Shown here piece after piece: positions 14,991 to 25,681 of a stretch of 64,000 bases of DNA (position 1 is its first letter; every line of letters begins with the position of its first letter). This stretch comes from Rhizopus arrhizus (taxonomy: Eukaryota; Mucoromycota; Mucoromycetes; Mucorales; Rhizopodaceae), in contig JAKZZE010000004.1 in assembly GCA_024220505.1 (NCBI GenBank), forward strand, positions 1,054,001 to 1,118,000, given 5' to 3'. The translations under genes were made by a program, and so were the position numbers. The notes under the pieces were generated by a model. It searched no databases. It was not told where the DNA came from and saw nothing but the letters and a program-made list of their open reading frames with translations.

Positions 14991-15497
14991 CCTGTTCCCT
15001 CCCTCTGTTTCATTCAACGGTCCGATTGCATCACACCCAACCATAAAAAATGGAGATGATGGAGTTTTGATGGGGCTTGCTAAGTTGCTTCTCTTGTAGA
15101 CAGGTCGAGCACGCATCTGACAGGTTACACACTCCTTCGCTATTTCACGACAAATAGCAGCAAAATTCTTATGATAAATGAAGTGTTGACTTGCTATACG
15201 GTAGAGTTGGGCGCCACCCAGATGACCTTCTTGATGCACAGTAACCAAGGTATCCCGTACGTTAGCATCATGTAGTATGCGCTTACCAGTCGACTTTTCG
15301 ATTAGAGAATCTCCAGCAATCGAGTATCTCTTGGCATGTCTTCTAATCCTTTGCTTCAATACCTTAGTAGCATCACCAGGGTAGGAACCATCAAACAAAT
15401 AATAGTAGATTGTTAAAAACCAGGGGAAGAGCATTTTTAACAATTTAAATAACTTCGCTAGGATTGAAGTGTGAGAGACACCAAGGATCAAGTTCAA
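14991..15497 (-). pseudogene. Gyp-1 integrase fragment
   Basis: Encodes an HHCC zinc-binding region (HQEGHLGGAQLYRIASQHF followed by CVTCQMRA) and the first strand of the integrase core (VGCDAIGPL, first catalytic Asp). It stops at the inserted Tc1-D end at 14988, so the second Asp, the Glu and the C-terminal domain are lost. It is separated from pol by Tc1-A and by a stop codon, so it is not functional. Confidence 0.75.
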
Positions 15498-15638
15498 GGA
15501 CGTTAGAAGTAATAGGAGGTAATAGGTAAAAAAAATTGAATGAATTAACGATGAAGGTAACGATAAAAAAAATTAACGATAAAAAACTCTTTTTGATAAA
15601 AAACTAATTTTTTTTTATTATATTTCGAAGGACACATA

Positions 15639-15850
15639 CAGTTGTTGGAATAATTGTTCGGATGTTTTGCAATTTTATACTTTTCGCTTTGTATCTCTGC
15701 AATCAGATAGGATAGAGCTACGTACAATACCTCATTAGAAAGCGACGGTTTTCATATATAACATATAAAAATTTAAGGTTATGGTATTACTTCCATATAT
15801 AGTAAGGTCAAATTGCGTCAAGCATATGCATTCGAACAATTTTTCCAACT
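15639..15850. repeat. Left terminal inverted repeat of Tc1-A
   Basis: 212 bp, pairs with 17073-17284. Its inner boundary carries an inverted copy of its outer tip (TTGGAA-AATTGTTCG), so each repeat is itself a small foldback unit. Confidence 0.85.
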
Positions 15851-16027
15851 CAATGCATTCTATAATGATGATATCATTGGCGTTTCTGACGTCACAAATA
15901 CAGCATTACAAAATGACGTAATAATGAAATAGCGCTTTTGCTTTTAGTCAGAGCTTAAAATATATAAATAAGGCTGGATTTTGCAGTGTTTCCCTTCTAT
16001 CTTGTACAGCCTATACTTCTTTATATC

Positions 16028-17058
16028 ATGGTACACCCTTTATCTCGTAGCAAGCAAGAAAGCATCCGGTCGTTGTTGAAAAAGGGCTTATCATACTCAA
16101 AAATCATGAAACGAGTTCCAGGAGTATCAAGGTCCACTTTGAGCAAGTACAAGAACTTGTATGCACCTAAACGTACTCGAGGTCATGCTGGTAGAAAGAC
16201 TACTATAAGCTCAACGACAAAGAATTACTTGAAGAGAGAACTTATAAATGGTTCACTTCAAACAGCAAAGAGCGTATGGTCATATTTAAGCAGTATTGGC
16301 TATAAGATAGGCTATTTTGGTACAGTAAAAATGCTTCACAACATGGGTTTCAGTACCCAAATTAAGAAGAAAAAACCTCTCCTCAAAAATCACACATGGA
16401 AGCTAGACTAAAATGGGCTAAAGCTCACAAAGATTGGACAGAAGATGACTGGAGGCGTATGGTGTTCTCTGATGAGACCAAGATTAATGTTTGGGGCTCG
16501 GATGGTTGTAAATACTTTTGGAGAAGACCTGGTGACAAATTACAACTTCATCATCTTGACCTTACAGTCAAAGGAGGAGCTGGCAGTGTGATGCTTTGGG
16601 GTTGTATGACATGGGATGGTCCTGGATATGCCTGCGCAATTGAGGACGGTACTATGAAGGCATCAGATTATGTTCATATCCTGTCAACTACACTGATGGA
16701 CAGTCTGAACTACTATGGCTACAAGCAGGAGGCTATCTATTTTCAACAAGATAACGATCCTAAGCACACATTGAAGCTTGCTCGTGCTTGGTTTAAAGAA
16801 AATGGGTTTAAAGAAGAGCACACCTTCAATTGGCCAGCTCAAAGTCCTGATTTGAATCCTATAGAGCATCTCTGGCACCATTTGAAGTTGAGGCTGAGTT
16901 TGTATGAAGGTAGGACTAAAGGAGTGCATGATCTCTGGTCTAGAATCGAGAAAGAATGGAACTCTTTTACTAAAGAGCAGTGCCAAGCATATATCAAGAG
17001 TATGCCAGCTCGTTGTAGAGCAGTCATTAAAGCTAAAGGCGGTTATACACGATATTGA
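16028..17058 (+). pseudogene. Tc1-A transposase with one frameshift
   Basis: Starts MVHPLSRSKQESIRSLLKKG with an N-terminal helix-turn-helix (SRSTLSKYKNLY). The frame breaks near 16385-16396, where the reading KKKPLLKNH runs into a stop and the continuation MEARLKWAKAHKDW lies in another frame; other copies in this window read straight through. The catalytic triad is present: Asp in FSDETKIN, Asp in QQDNDPKH and Glu in PDLNPIEH, with 37 residues between the last two (DD37E). A single-base indel would explain the break; no splice signal does. Confidence 0.85.
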
Positions 17059-17072
17059 ATAAAAGATGATTC

Positions 17073-17284
17073 AGTTGGAAAAATTGTTCGAATGCATATG
17101 CTTGACGCAATTTGACCTTACTATATATGGAAGTAATACCATAACCTTAAATTTTTATATGTTATATATGAAAACCGTCGCTTTCTAATGAGGTATTGTA
17201 CGTAGCTCTATCCTATCTGATTGCAGAGATACAAAGCGAAAAGTATAAAATTGCAAAACATCCGAACAATTATTCCAACAACTG
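17073..17284. repeat. Right terminal inverted repeat of Tc1-A
   Basis: Inverted partner of 15639-15850. Confidence 0.85.
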
Positions 17285-17330
17285 TATTTATACCAAAAAT
17301 TATACACTAACTGATGGAAATCGAAACCAT

Positions 17331-20132
17331 TTAATTAGCTTCGTTAGTAACCAGGAGTCTTGATAATGAGTCTGCGGGATTTTGTTTTCCAGGTTGGTGA
17401 ATTATATCATAATCATATTCTAGTAGTGCTGCTGCCCATCTTGATAACTTAGGACTCGGTTTGGAAGGAACCAGAATGTAAGTTAGAGCAGCGTTGTCAG
17501 TTCTCAGCATGAACTTCCTACCACGGAGAAAGTGCTTGTACTTGGATATTCCCCAAATGACAGCTAGGGCCTCAAGATGTACAGTAGCGTAGTTCAGTTC
17601 AGCACCTCGTAGCGTTCTTGAATTATATGAGACTACGCGTTCGCCATCTTCCGAACCAGTAGGAGATTGAGAGAGTACCGCTCCCAGACCAACCTTGCTT
17701 GCATCGGTTGTTAATATCATAACCATACACCTATCAGGGTAAGCTAACACTGGAGCCTTGGTAAGATCTTCTTTTAAGGTCTTGAAAGCCAATTCTTGAT
17801 CAGGTCCCCAGGTAAACCTTTGATTCTTGCGTAAGAGACTTGTAAGAACCAAGGACTTGTTAGCATACCCCTCAATGAAGCGGCGATAGTACCCAGCAGT
17901 ACCCAGGAATGAACGAACATCATCCGCATTACGAGGAACCGGGAAGTTTAGTACCTTGTCTGAATTGTGAAGATTTGGAGTGATACCACTAGCAGAAATT
18001 TTATGGCCCAGATATTCAACTTCAGTAGCGCCAAAAGTACACTTCTTGTATTTCAAACGTAGATTAGCTTGGTTGCACCGATCTAACACCAACTTCAAAT
18101 GAGCTGCATGCTCTTGAGCCGAGGAAGAGAATACGATAATGTCGTCTATGAAAACGAAAACAAACTTGCCGATGTATTCACCAAGTAGATTTGTCATAGT
18201 TCTTTGGTAAGTAGCAGGAGCGGACGTGAGTCCAAAAGGCATGACTTGAAATTCAAAGGTACCCTGTGGAGTTATGAACCCCGTTTTGGCCATCGAATCC
18301 TTGTGCATTGGAATTTGATGATATCCAGAAGCAGCATCCAAAGTAGTGAATATCTTGGCACCACCCAAGGAATCCAATAAACTATCAATTATAGGTAAAG
18401 GGAAGTTGTCCTTTATGGTTATCTTGTTTAACCTCCTATAATCGATTACCAGCCGCAAGGAGCCATCTTTCTTTCGAACAAAGAAGCAGGGAGACGACCA
18501 CACACCTTTGCTTGGGCGAATCAGGTTCAACTTCATCATTTCTTCAATTTCACGAGCCATACTGTCTTGTTCTTCCCAGGACAAACGAAAGGGTTTAGAC
18601 TTGATTGGGGTTGTACCAGGAAGTGTGGGGATCTCATGTTCAGCCATATCAGTACGACCCAGACCACTGATTTCAACAAAGCTAGCTGCGTACTCAGTAA
18701 TTAGATCCTTAAGATAATCGGGAACAGCTTCTAGATCTAATACTTGATTATCCTTAGTAGAAACACCATCATCAGTAGCAGAGTAGACATCGTCGATGTA
18801 GTAATTCAGTAGATCACCACCCGGGGAGTCAGTGTCAGCTAAAGCCACCCTCACAGCCAAAACGCGACTTGTACCAACTACAGAGGGTTCTACCAAAAGG
18901 CTTGCAACACTGTTGTCGCTCTCATGGGTTGAATAAACTTGCAATTCAGCTCGAGGCAGGGAAGGATTAAACATTAGTTCACCGTTAGCATCTCTTGCAA
19001 TATTCACAGGGAAAGAAATCGTGTGATCATGCAAGTCCAAGGAGACACCATAGGCCCTAAACCAAGTAGTTCCCAATAGACAGTAGTCAGCTTCACCAGG
19101 CGTGCGATCTTTATGAATACAGATATGTTCAGGTCTCAAATGTCCAGCTACCATGAAGGGAACGTTGACAGCAATATCACAGGCTTCCCTCTTGAGTGCG
19201 TCGAAACCTACGATATGCATCCTATCGCCATTGTACGTAAGACCTAACTTCTGGGCAAGACCTTCATTCATCACACTTATGGAAGCACCACTATCAAATG
19301 TACAATCAAATACCACACCATTCACCGAGACAGGACCTTTTAAAGGAGAACTGGACCTCATCTTTTGTAAATTGTAAGGATATTTGATCAATGATGCGTC
19401 TGTGACCTCCGTATCAGTAGTTGCAGAACCATCAGTACTAGGCACAGAAGACTCATCAGACTCATCCTCCCACTCCGAAGAGTCATAGCCAGATTCGATA
19501 CCACCGTTCCATTGCTCTACAGCATTGACGATTTGTGCGTTTGATCGTTTCTTGCCTTTAGACCCAGGTTCAGCCGTAATAGTTTTGAATTTACCATTCA
19601 GCATCACCTTTTTTGACTTGGCAGACATGGTACGAGCTCCATCCACTAGGTCTCTCCTTGTATCTTGGTCCAAGTAGATCCAATCCCCCATAGTTAAGCC
19701 AGCATCGATGGAATTTAGCCTTTCCCATATGTTGTACCGTCTTAGAGTAACAGGTAACTTTCTTACTGGCTTGCGAGGCTTTCTTCTTTTCTTAACTAAC
19801 TCTTGGGCGTTAGGTAAACCAGGGAGAGTCGTAAAAGGCACAGAAGAAACACCAGTATGGTTGGTTGGTTGAGTAATAGGTACACCCACATGAGCAGTTC
19901 CACTTGGCCCAGGCATAGGAATGTCTTCTTCCATAGATATACCAACATTATTTCCACGTCGCCTTTTAGGGTCAGAGGTAACAGCAGAAATAACCATAGG
20001 AGGAGCCGAATCCACAAGACCAACCTTCGCACCACCGGTATGAACAGCAGAACCATTCGAGTTATGTAAAGGATTTTTATTTGCTTCGGGGACATCCAGT
20101 ACCTTTACACCTGGAGCCCCTTGACTTTTCCC
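17331..20132 (-). CDS. Gyp-1 Pol: protease, reverse transcriptase, RNase H
   Basis: Expected to be made as a Gag-Pol fusion by a -1 ribosomal shift at 20126-20132; the pol frame is open from there to the stop at 17331 and has no ATG near its beginning. Within the 894-residue block counted from 20015, a basic and acidic linker precedes the aspartic protease (DSGASISV, about residue 241). Reverse transcriptase follows, with FIDDIIVFS as its YxDD-type active site, then the RNase H domain (TTDASKVGLGAVLSQ). The frame ends with SLSRLLVTNEAN, just before integrase should begin; integrase is displaced to 15497. Enzymatic motifs of this part look intact. Confidence 0.88.
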   Translation of the reverse strand, partial: GKSQGAPGVKVLDVPEANKNPLHNSNGSAVHTGGAKVGLVDSAPPMVISAVTSDPKRRRGNNVGISMEEDIPMPGPSGTAHVGVPITQPTNHTGVSSVPFTTLPGLPNAQELVKKRRKPRKPVRKLPVTLRRYNIWERLNSIDAGLTMGDWIYLDQDTRRDLVDGARTMSAKSKKVMLNGKFKTITAEPGSKGKKRSNAQIVNAVEQWNGGIESGYDSSEWEDESDESSVPSTDGSATTDTEVTDASLIKYPYNLQKMRSSSPLKGPVSVNGVVFDCTFDSGASISVMNEGLAQKLGLTYNGDRMHIVGFDALKREACDIAVNVPFMVAGHLRPEHICIHKDRTPGEADYCLLGTTWFRAYGVSLDLHDHTISFPVNIARDANGELMFNPSLPRAELQVYSTHESDNSVASLLVEPSVVGTSRVLAVRVALADTDSPGGDLLNYYIDDVYSATDDGVSTKDNQVLDLEAVPDYLKDLITEYAASFVEISGLGRTDMAEHEIPTLPGTTPIKSKPFRLSWEEQDSMAREIEEMMKLNLIRPSKGVWSSPCFFVRKKDGSLRLVIDYRRLNKITIKDNFPLPIIDSLLDSLGGAKIFTTLDAASGYHQIPMHKDSMAKTGFITPQGTFEFQVMPFGLTSAPATYQRTMTNLLGEYIGKFVFVFIDDIIVFSSSAQEHAAHLKLVLDRCNQANLRLKYKKCTFGATEVEYLGHKISASGITPNLHNSDKVLNFPVPRNADDVRSFLGTAGYYRRFIEGYANKSLVLTSLLRKNQRFTWGPDQELAFKTLKEDLTKAPVLAYPDRCMVMILTTDASKVGLGAVLSQSPTGSEDGERVVSYNSRTLRGAELNYATVHLEALAVIWGISKYKHFLRGRKFMLRTDNAALTYILVPSKPSPKLSRWAAALLEYDYDIIHQPGKQNPADSLSRLLVTNEAN
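20088..20132 (-). promoter_or_regulatory. Programmed -1 frameshift signal between gag and pol of Gyp-1
   Basis: The minus strand reads G GGA AAA in the gag frame (20132-20126), a canonical X-XXY-YYZ slippery heptamer. After a 5-base spacer comes a hairpin: outer GGGG (20120-20117) pairs with CCCC (20091-20088) and inner TCCAG (20115-20111) pairs with CTGGA (20099-20095), around an 11-base loop. The gag stop TAA (20107-20105) falls in the loop, and the pol frame is reached by slipping back one base. Confidence 0.8.
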
Positions 20133-21028
20133 GAATTCAATGGAACAGAATTAGCACCCGTTGCAGGAGTAGAAGATGCTTGACCTCTTGTACCAACTAA
20201 TTCAGGACAGTCAGATTTGCGGTGTCCTTCCTTTTTGCAATGGAAGCAAGTGAAGGAACGACTATTCCTACTGGAACCACTAGGCTGGCTGGCGTTGACC
20301 AAACTAACTTTGAGATCTCGAATGCCTTGCAACAATTCATTCATGGTGGAATTAGAGACCTCACTCCGAGTGTCACCGAAAGCAATGGAGGAGTTACTTC
20401 CGTGGCTCTCAGTAGTGCCAATAGGAATAAGGGGATGACCACGATTGAAAGCACCTTTGTTGCGATACCTCTGAAAAACATCTTCAGTACGTCTTGCGAG
20501 AGTAACCACGGCGTCCAAACTAACTTGACTTTCAGGATCATCAGTATTCATAGCACGTTCAACCTCCAAGGCTATTCTGGGATCAATAGCATCTAAGAAG
20601 GATTGAATTTTTAAGGCTTCAACATCAACACCAACAAGAGCAAATAATTCACACAACTTGATATTGACGTCTTCAACCGTTTCATCAGGACCTTGACGTA
20701 CATTACGGATTTGGGACCACCATACGTCGCGAAGTCCAACACAGTACTTGCGCTTGAAAAGAGAACAGAATTTTTCCCAAGTAGTGTCTTTAGTACAGGA
20801 AACGTCAAACCAAGCTTCTGCCTTACCCACCAAGTGATCAGCAGCGATTAATAGAATTTCTCTATCACTAAGACGAGCCAGCTCTTTCAAACGATTTAAT
20901 TTCTTTAACCAACCGAGAGGATTGTCATAAGTAGCGATACCATCACCTTGACCATAGCGAAAGGCACCCGAGAAGTTTTGAATGTCATTTAAGAAGCGTA
21001 CCAAATTAGCACCAGTTTCACCAGACAT
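20105..21028 (-). CDS. Gyp-1 Gag
   Basis: 307-residue capsid/nucleocapsid protein starting MSGETGANLVRFLNDIQNF. A retrotransposon gag core (about 60-180) contains a W-F-C-L-F pattern typical of the family. Near the C-terminus is a canonical CCHC zinc knuckle, CFHCKKEGHRKSDC (C-X2-C-X4-H-X4-C). Gag stops at 20105, about 20 bases after a slippery heptamer, so most translation would give Gag and a fraction Gag-Pol. Confidence 0.88.
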   Translation of the reverse strand: MSGETGANLVRFLNDIQNFSGAFRYGQGDGIATYDNPLGWLKKLNRLKELARLSDREILLIAADHLVGKAEAWFDVSCTKDTTWEKFCSLFKRKYCVGLRDVWWSQIRNVRQGPDETVEDVNIKLCELFALVGVDVEALKIQSFLDAIDPRIALEVERAMNTDDPESQVSLDAVVTLARRTEDVFQRYRNKGAFNRGHPLIPIGTTESHGSNSSIAFGDTRSEVSNSTMNELLQGIRDLKVSLVNASQPSGSSRNSRSFTCFHCKKEGHRKSDCPELVGTRGQASSTPATGANSVPLNSGKVKGLQV

Positions 21029-21208
21029 GAATAAAATAAATTTTAAGGAAAAAACAAACGGATCGATAAGTATAATAAGCTACAGTGCAATAGATTCTAA
21101 CAACTATATTCCACTCTAGCCGCACCAAATTGAAATTGCACGGTAGAACTAGTAACCAAAAATGAAGGAGCTTGCGGGAGTCTTTGATTTACTAGTAGAA
21201 ACGATATA
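21029..21208 (-). other. Gyp-1 leader upstream of gag
   Basis: Untranslated leader of the retrotransposon, cut at a TA by Tc1-B; it continues at 40622. Confidence 0.5.
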
Positions 21209-21419
21209 CAGTGGGTGGACTAATTGTCCCAGTGTTTCAACATTTTTTACTTTTGACACTGTAACTCGACCAATTCTTAGGCTATGTGACTAGTTTTATG
21301 CTCATTAGAAAGGTCGCACTTCGTGCTACATAATATCAAAGAGCCAGAGTTTGGAGGTTACACAGTCTGAGTTAATCAGCGATAGAAAAAAAACACCGCA
21401 CTGGGACAATTTTTCCGCT
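21209..21419. repeat. Left terminal inverted repeat of Tc1-B
   Basis: 211 bp, nearly identical to the inverted 40409-40619 with only a few mismatches. The tip contains AATTGTCCCAGTG and the inner edge carries the same motif in inverted orientation. Confidence 0.88.
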
Positions 21420-21435
21420 TGAACGTAAATTTTAT

Positions 21436-22328
21436 TTAATAACGGGTATGTCCCCCTTTAGCATTAATAACTGCTTTACAGCGATCCGGCATACTATCTA
21501 TATATCTTCTACACTCATACACTGTAAAAGTATTCCATTCTTTTTCTATTCTTTCCCATAACTCATGTACTCCTTTAGCCTTAGTGTCATATACACTCAG
21601 CTTGAGTTTAAGGTGATGCCATACATGTTCAATAGGGTTTAAATCGGGACTTTGGGCTGGCCAGCTAAAGATATGATCACTCTTGAAGTTATTATCCACA
21701 AACCATTGCTTAGCAAGCTTCGAAGTGTGCTTGGGATCCTTATCTTGTTGAAAATAGATATCCTCAGGATTGTATCCATAGTACTTTAGGCTGTCCATAA
21801 GTGTAGTTTCCAAGATATTTACATAATCCACAGCTTTCATAGTTCCGTCATGTATCCAACAAGCATATCCAGGGCCATCATAAGTAATACAACCCCATAC
21901 CATGACACTTCCTTGGCCGCCTTTAACTGTAAGGTCTAAGTGATAAGGCTGCAATACATCGTCTGGTCGACTCCAGTAATACTTGCAACCGTCTGATCCG
22001 AAAACATTGACTTTAATCTCATCACTAAACACCATACGCCTCCAGTAATCGGTTGTCCAGTCTTTATGGGCCATAGCCCATGCTAAACGTCGTTCCTTGT
22101 GCTGTTTACTGAGCAGAGGCTTCTTCGCTTTGATTTTAGCTCTGAAGTTCATACTTTTAAGGAGCTTCAAGACTCCAGAATAACCAATAGTATATCCCAA
22201 ACCATTCAGATATTGATGTACTGCTTTGGCTGTCTTGAATTCACCCTTTATTACTTGTCTACGGATGTATGACTTGGTAGTTTCACCAATAGTTGCTCTT
22301 CTACCAGGGGTTGCCTTCATTCGGTTTG
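21436..22328 (-). pseudogene. Tc1-B transposase lacking its N-terminus
   Basis: About 294 residues of a DDE transposase, cut off upstream by the Gyp-2 LTR at 22329. It lacks the helix-turn-helix that other copies carry. The catalytic part is whole: FSDEIKVN, QQDKDPKH and PDLNPIEH, spaced DD37E. The GRRAT box that follows the DNA-binding domain remains. No N-terminal part is found on the far side of Gyp-2, so it was deleted. Confidence 0.85.
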
Positions 22329-22789
22329 TGTTGTAAACATAGTTATTTTCTATATGATATCAGTTGTATTAAAATAAATAACGATACACAAAAAGATTAA
22401 ACTATGATTGAACAATTCCACACTTTTCCAAATTTAGAACAATAAGATCAATATCTGTCATCCTAGAGAGTCTAATCAATTGTCAACCCCAAAAGTAATT
22501 AGATCAAAGTTAATTGACTGGTTATTATTTCTATTGTTCAATTTCAGATGCATATATTAGAACATCGACAAGCTTTAGCTTAATCATTGGTTCTTCAGCA
22601 CGACATCGTGACCGAGTCTATATCTTTTATATCTACGCTCACAAAGAATATAAATAGATGCCAATTTTTTATCCATAAAGCGAGGCCTTTTCGCAATATA
22701 AAGAAATCTGCAATAAAGAAGGATTTTAATTTTATATTGCTGCTATTGTTTTTTTGTTTAATTTTTTATTTAATCTTGCGATTAAAACA
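22329..22789 (+). repeat. 5' LTR of Gyp-2
   Basis: 461 bp with a TATAAATAG box near 22650. The internal region starts at 22790 with a T/A-rich primer-binding region. Confidence 0.9.
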
Positions 22790-22836
22790 TTTTTTAAAAT
22801 TAATCATCCTTCTGGCTCCTGCCCTGGTAAACTGCT

Positions 22837-24219
22837 ATGGAAAGCCCTAAACAAGAAGATCGACCCATGGAGCATGATCCATCCGATATGGAGATCGAAC
22901 AAGCAAGTCAAGACCCCTCTCTTACTGAAGATGGCTCTGAAGTAACCCCAAAAATAAATGCCAATGCGCATGAAATTACCTCTGATCATGATGACATTGA
23001 TGCTGAAGTTTCAAAACTCATAAGGTATAAAAAGGAAGAACTTGCTCGGTTATATCAAAAACATATAATGGCTGGTGAAGAAGAACAAGCAGACTTGGCG
23101 TTTAAAAAAATGAGAAAATATGGTGCACAGTTGCTCGCTCTCTCTGGTAAACTTGTTTCTCCTGTAATTACTCCTGTCAAGAAGGAAATTGGTTTGCGGT
23201 TGACCCAAAATGATATACCCAAGTTTCAACTCTCTTCTTGGCCTGATGTCCCATTTCCTGGTGAGAAATGTTATGAATCTGTTGAACACTTTTTGCGGTC
23301 CTTTGAAAAGGTAATTTACTCTGCTGCCTTGGACATTCAAGAGGTTTGGCGCCGGTATCTCCCTGTTTCTTTGGCCTTCGACCATGACGATTGGATCGAG
23401 AAAGAGCTCAAAAGATGTGATACATGGAATACAGCTAGAATTGTATTTACAAACAAATTCTTGACTGATAATGCTAGAACAGATGCTATGCATCGTCTAT
23501 TCACAATGACCATGAATAAAAATGAATCTGTCTCCTCGTATATGACCCGATTTTTAAGCACTTGTATTGAGGCTGGGGCAAATAAAAATGATCCTATGGT
23601 AGCTGCTAGATTTAAAGCATCATTCTCTGAACCTGTTCTTGAGAAGTGTAAGACAGCTTTTGTTTTAAAAGAAAATAAGAACATACCATGGACTGTAGAG
23701 AGAGCTGCTGAAATAGCAAGAAATTTGCTAGGAGATGACCCGAGAACATATTCAGGAGCATCCTATGCCAATGTCGCCAGTGGTAGTAAAAGAATCCACA
23801 CAAATGCTGGTCCTTTCAGTGTTCAAAAAAGAAACAAAGGTCATGGTTCGTCTGGTGCTTTCTTTTGTTCAAGACATGGTGGTACAGCTGCAAATCACAA
23901 TGAAGATGATTGCTATAGTAAAACAAAAAAGAAAAATGATGCTGCGTCGACCATAAACAACAAATATTATGGCAATAAAAATTTTCCTCATAAGGCAAGC
24001 ACAAGTAAACCCTGTCGCTATTGTGGTAGAAGTTGGTCCCATGGCCATCATTGTCAAGAATATGCAGACTATAAAAGAAAACTTCATGTCGATCCAAAAA
24101 ATCCAAGAGATTCGGACAAGTCAATTTATGCCATTGTTCGTACTGCAAATGAAGAAAATGATCATGATCATGATATGACAGAAGCTGAAAACCACTCATA
24201 TGACTGTAAGGCATTATGA
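22837..24219 (+). CDS. Gyp-2 Gag
   Basis: 460-residue Gag starting MESPKQEDRPMEHDPSDMEI. The acidic N-terminus is followed by a retrotransposon gag core (about 140-300) with an R-Y-L-P motif. A variant zinc knuckle lies at about residue 394, CRYCGRSWSHGHHC, where the histidine sits at C-X2-C-X7-H-X-C instead of C-X2-C-X4-H-X4-C. It ends at a TGA (24217-24219) in the same frame as protease, and translation beyond that stop stays open. In the related Gyp-3 the two parts are one uninterrupted frame, so the TGA is either a mutation or a readthrough stop. Confidence 0.8.
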   Translation: MESPKQEDRPMEHDPSDMEIEQASQDPSLTEDGSEVTPKINANAHEITSDHDDIDAEVSKLIRYKKEELARLYQKHIMAGEEEQADLAFKKMRKYGAQLLALSGKLVSPVITPVKKEIGLRLTQNDIPKFQLSSWPDVPFPGEKCYESVEHFLRSFEKVIYSAALDIQEVWRRYLPVSLAFDHDDWIEKELKRCDTWNTARIVFTNKFLTDNARTDAMHRLFTMTMNKNESVSSYMTRFLSTCIEAGANKNDPMVAARFKASFSEPVLEKCKTAFVLKENKNIPWTVERAAEIARNLLGDDPRTYSGASYANVASGSKRIHTNAGPFSVQKRNKGHGSSGAFFCSRHGGTAANHNEDDCYSKTKKKNDAASTINNKYYGNKNFPHKASTSKPCRYCGRSWSHGHHCQEYADYKRKLHVDPKNPRDSDKSIYAIVRTANEENDHDHDMTEAENHSYDCKAL

Positions 24220-25114
24220 AATAAAAAAACTGAAGATGAAGATACTAATCCATTTAAACTTTTGACTCCTACATTAATAGAGGGCAAGAAATTAATTGGA
24301 AAGATTGACACTGGCAGTGATATCACTTGTATATCAAAAATTTGTTTGAATAATAAATTGAATATTGACAAAGTGAATTCTGTAAATGGTTCTTTAAATT
24401 TTTTGTCTTCAGATAATAATTGTAAACGAATTGGACAAACTGATCCTCTCACTTTAACATATATGAATAACATCTCTTTTAAACATTCTTTTGAAGTTGT
24501 AAATTTTAATGAGACAATGACACAAGAATTTGATGTCTTGCTTGGAACTGATGTTCTTGGAAAAATGAATATCGGTCTAACTGGAGTAGCATACAAGTAT
24601 CCAGGTAATGAAGATGATTATTCGAATAGATTAAAAGAAGACGCACAATTTCTTAATATGAATTTTGACGCTAATAATAAGATTGAACCAAACAACTCAC
24701 CCTATGGTACCGAAGATCAACAAAAGCAATTCATGGCTTATATCCAGAGTGCAATTGATGACAATCAAAATATTCCTGCTGGATCTTTCTGCACAGTACC
24801 AGAATCTGTAGTAGAATTACCAATGGAAAAGGGAGCAAAGTCCTTTAAGAGACAATATCCAATTGCTCACCGACAAATGCCTGAATTAGAAGAGCAAATA
24901 AATGAATGGTTAAAAGCAGGTATCATCAAAGAGAACCGCGCTAACACATCATTTAATAGTCCTTTATTAATGGTACCAAAGAAAGATGAGAACAATGAGA
25001 TAACGAGCCACAGAGTATGTTTGGATGTTCGTGGTATCAACAAACTAATCCCTGATGTCGTATATCCTGTTCCAAAAATAAGAAGCATATTTGACAACTT
25101 AGCTGGTGGTGAAG
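24220..25114 (+). pseudogene. Gyp-2 Pol part 1: protease and start of reverse transcriptase
   Basis: Continues the gag frame after the TGA. Contains the protease motif IDTGSDITC, then the N-terminal fingers of reverse transcriptase (FNSPLLMVPKKDENNE, VCLDVRGINKLIPD). It is cut after DNLAGGE by the solo LTR at 25115, and resumes at 25682. Confidence 0.85.
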
Positions 25115-25681
25115 TGTTGTATAATGATAAAAGTAATTTAGGAAAAGGTAGAAACAAAAATAAAGAAACAGTGTAAGTACTTTTTGAGACTGATCTTATT
25201 TCAGTTTAAGTTAAAGTAAAAATTATTCTAATTGAAGGCAGGTATTTATATCTTATTGAGTGAGTGGCTTGATATCTTCTATTGTAAGCGTTCTTCTAAT
25301 ATTCAGGTACTTTAGCAAGTGTCATCTATAATTATGATTATGAAAACTTTTCATTTGTTCTTTTGTATGTCTGTCATAGATTATCTTTTATTCTGGGAAT
25401 TCCTCACTGATTTGAATAAGGTTATTTTACGCGTTATTTCAATTATGTGAAAGATTAGCAATATTCCTGATATTGGATTGGATCTTGTTATTTTAGTTGA
25501 TACTTCTTCTTATCAAAGAACTCTTATTAATACAAAACATATTCTAAAAGAATATGTTTAATTGGAATTGATTGTATGATCTTATTTAAATAAACTTATA
25601 TTTTTATTTTATTTAATTATGATCTTGTATTAAGACTTATATTTATCAATGTCTACTACGATCAGTTACTGTTCTACAACA
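25115..25681 (+). mobile_element. Solo LTR-c
   Basis: 567 bp, begins TGTTGTATAATG and ends CTACAACA, with a 5 bp duplication TGAAG on both sides (25110-25114 and 25682-25686). Removing it and one TGAAG restores the reverse transcriptase frame of Gyp-2 (AGGEVFTKIDLKNA). Confidence 0.92.

Larger units (their letters stand above)
15639..17284 (+). mobile_element. Tc1-A, Tc1-like transposon, 1646 bp
   Basis: Flanked by TA; ends CAGTTGTTGGAATAATTG and its complement. The inverted repeats are long: 15639-15850 and 17073-17284 (212 bp each). Carries one transposase with a frameshift. Confidence 0.92.

Noticed and set aside
16385..16396. Intron in the Tc1-A transposase
   Set aside because: No GT/AG pair at the break, and related copies read through; a one-base indel is simpler.
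22587..22850. ORF in the Gyp-2 LTR, repeated at 40073-40282
   Set aside because: It lies in LTR regulatory sequence and repeats simply because the LTR is duplicated.
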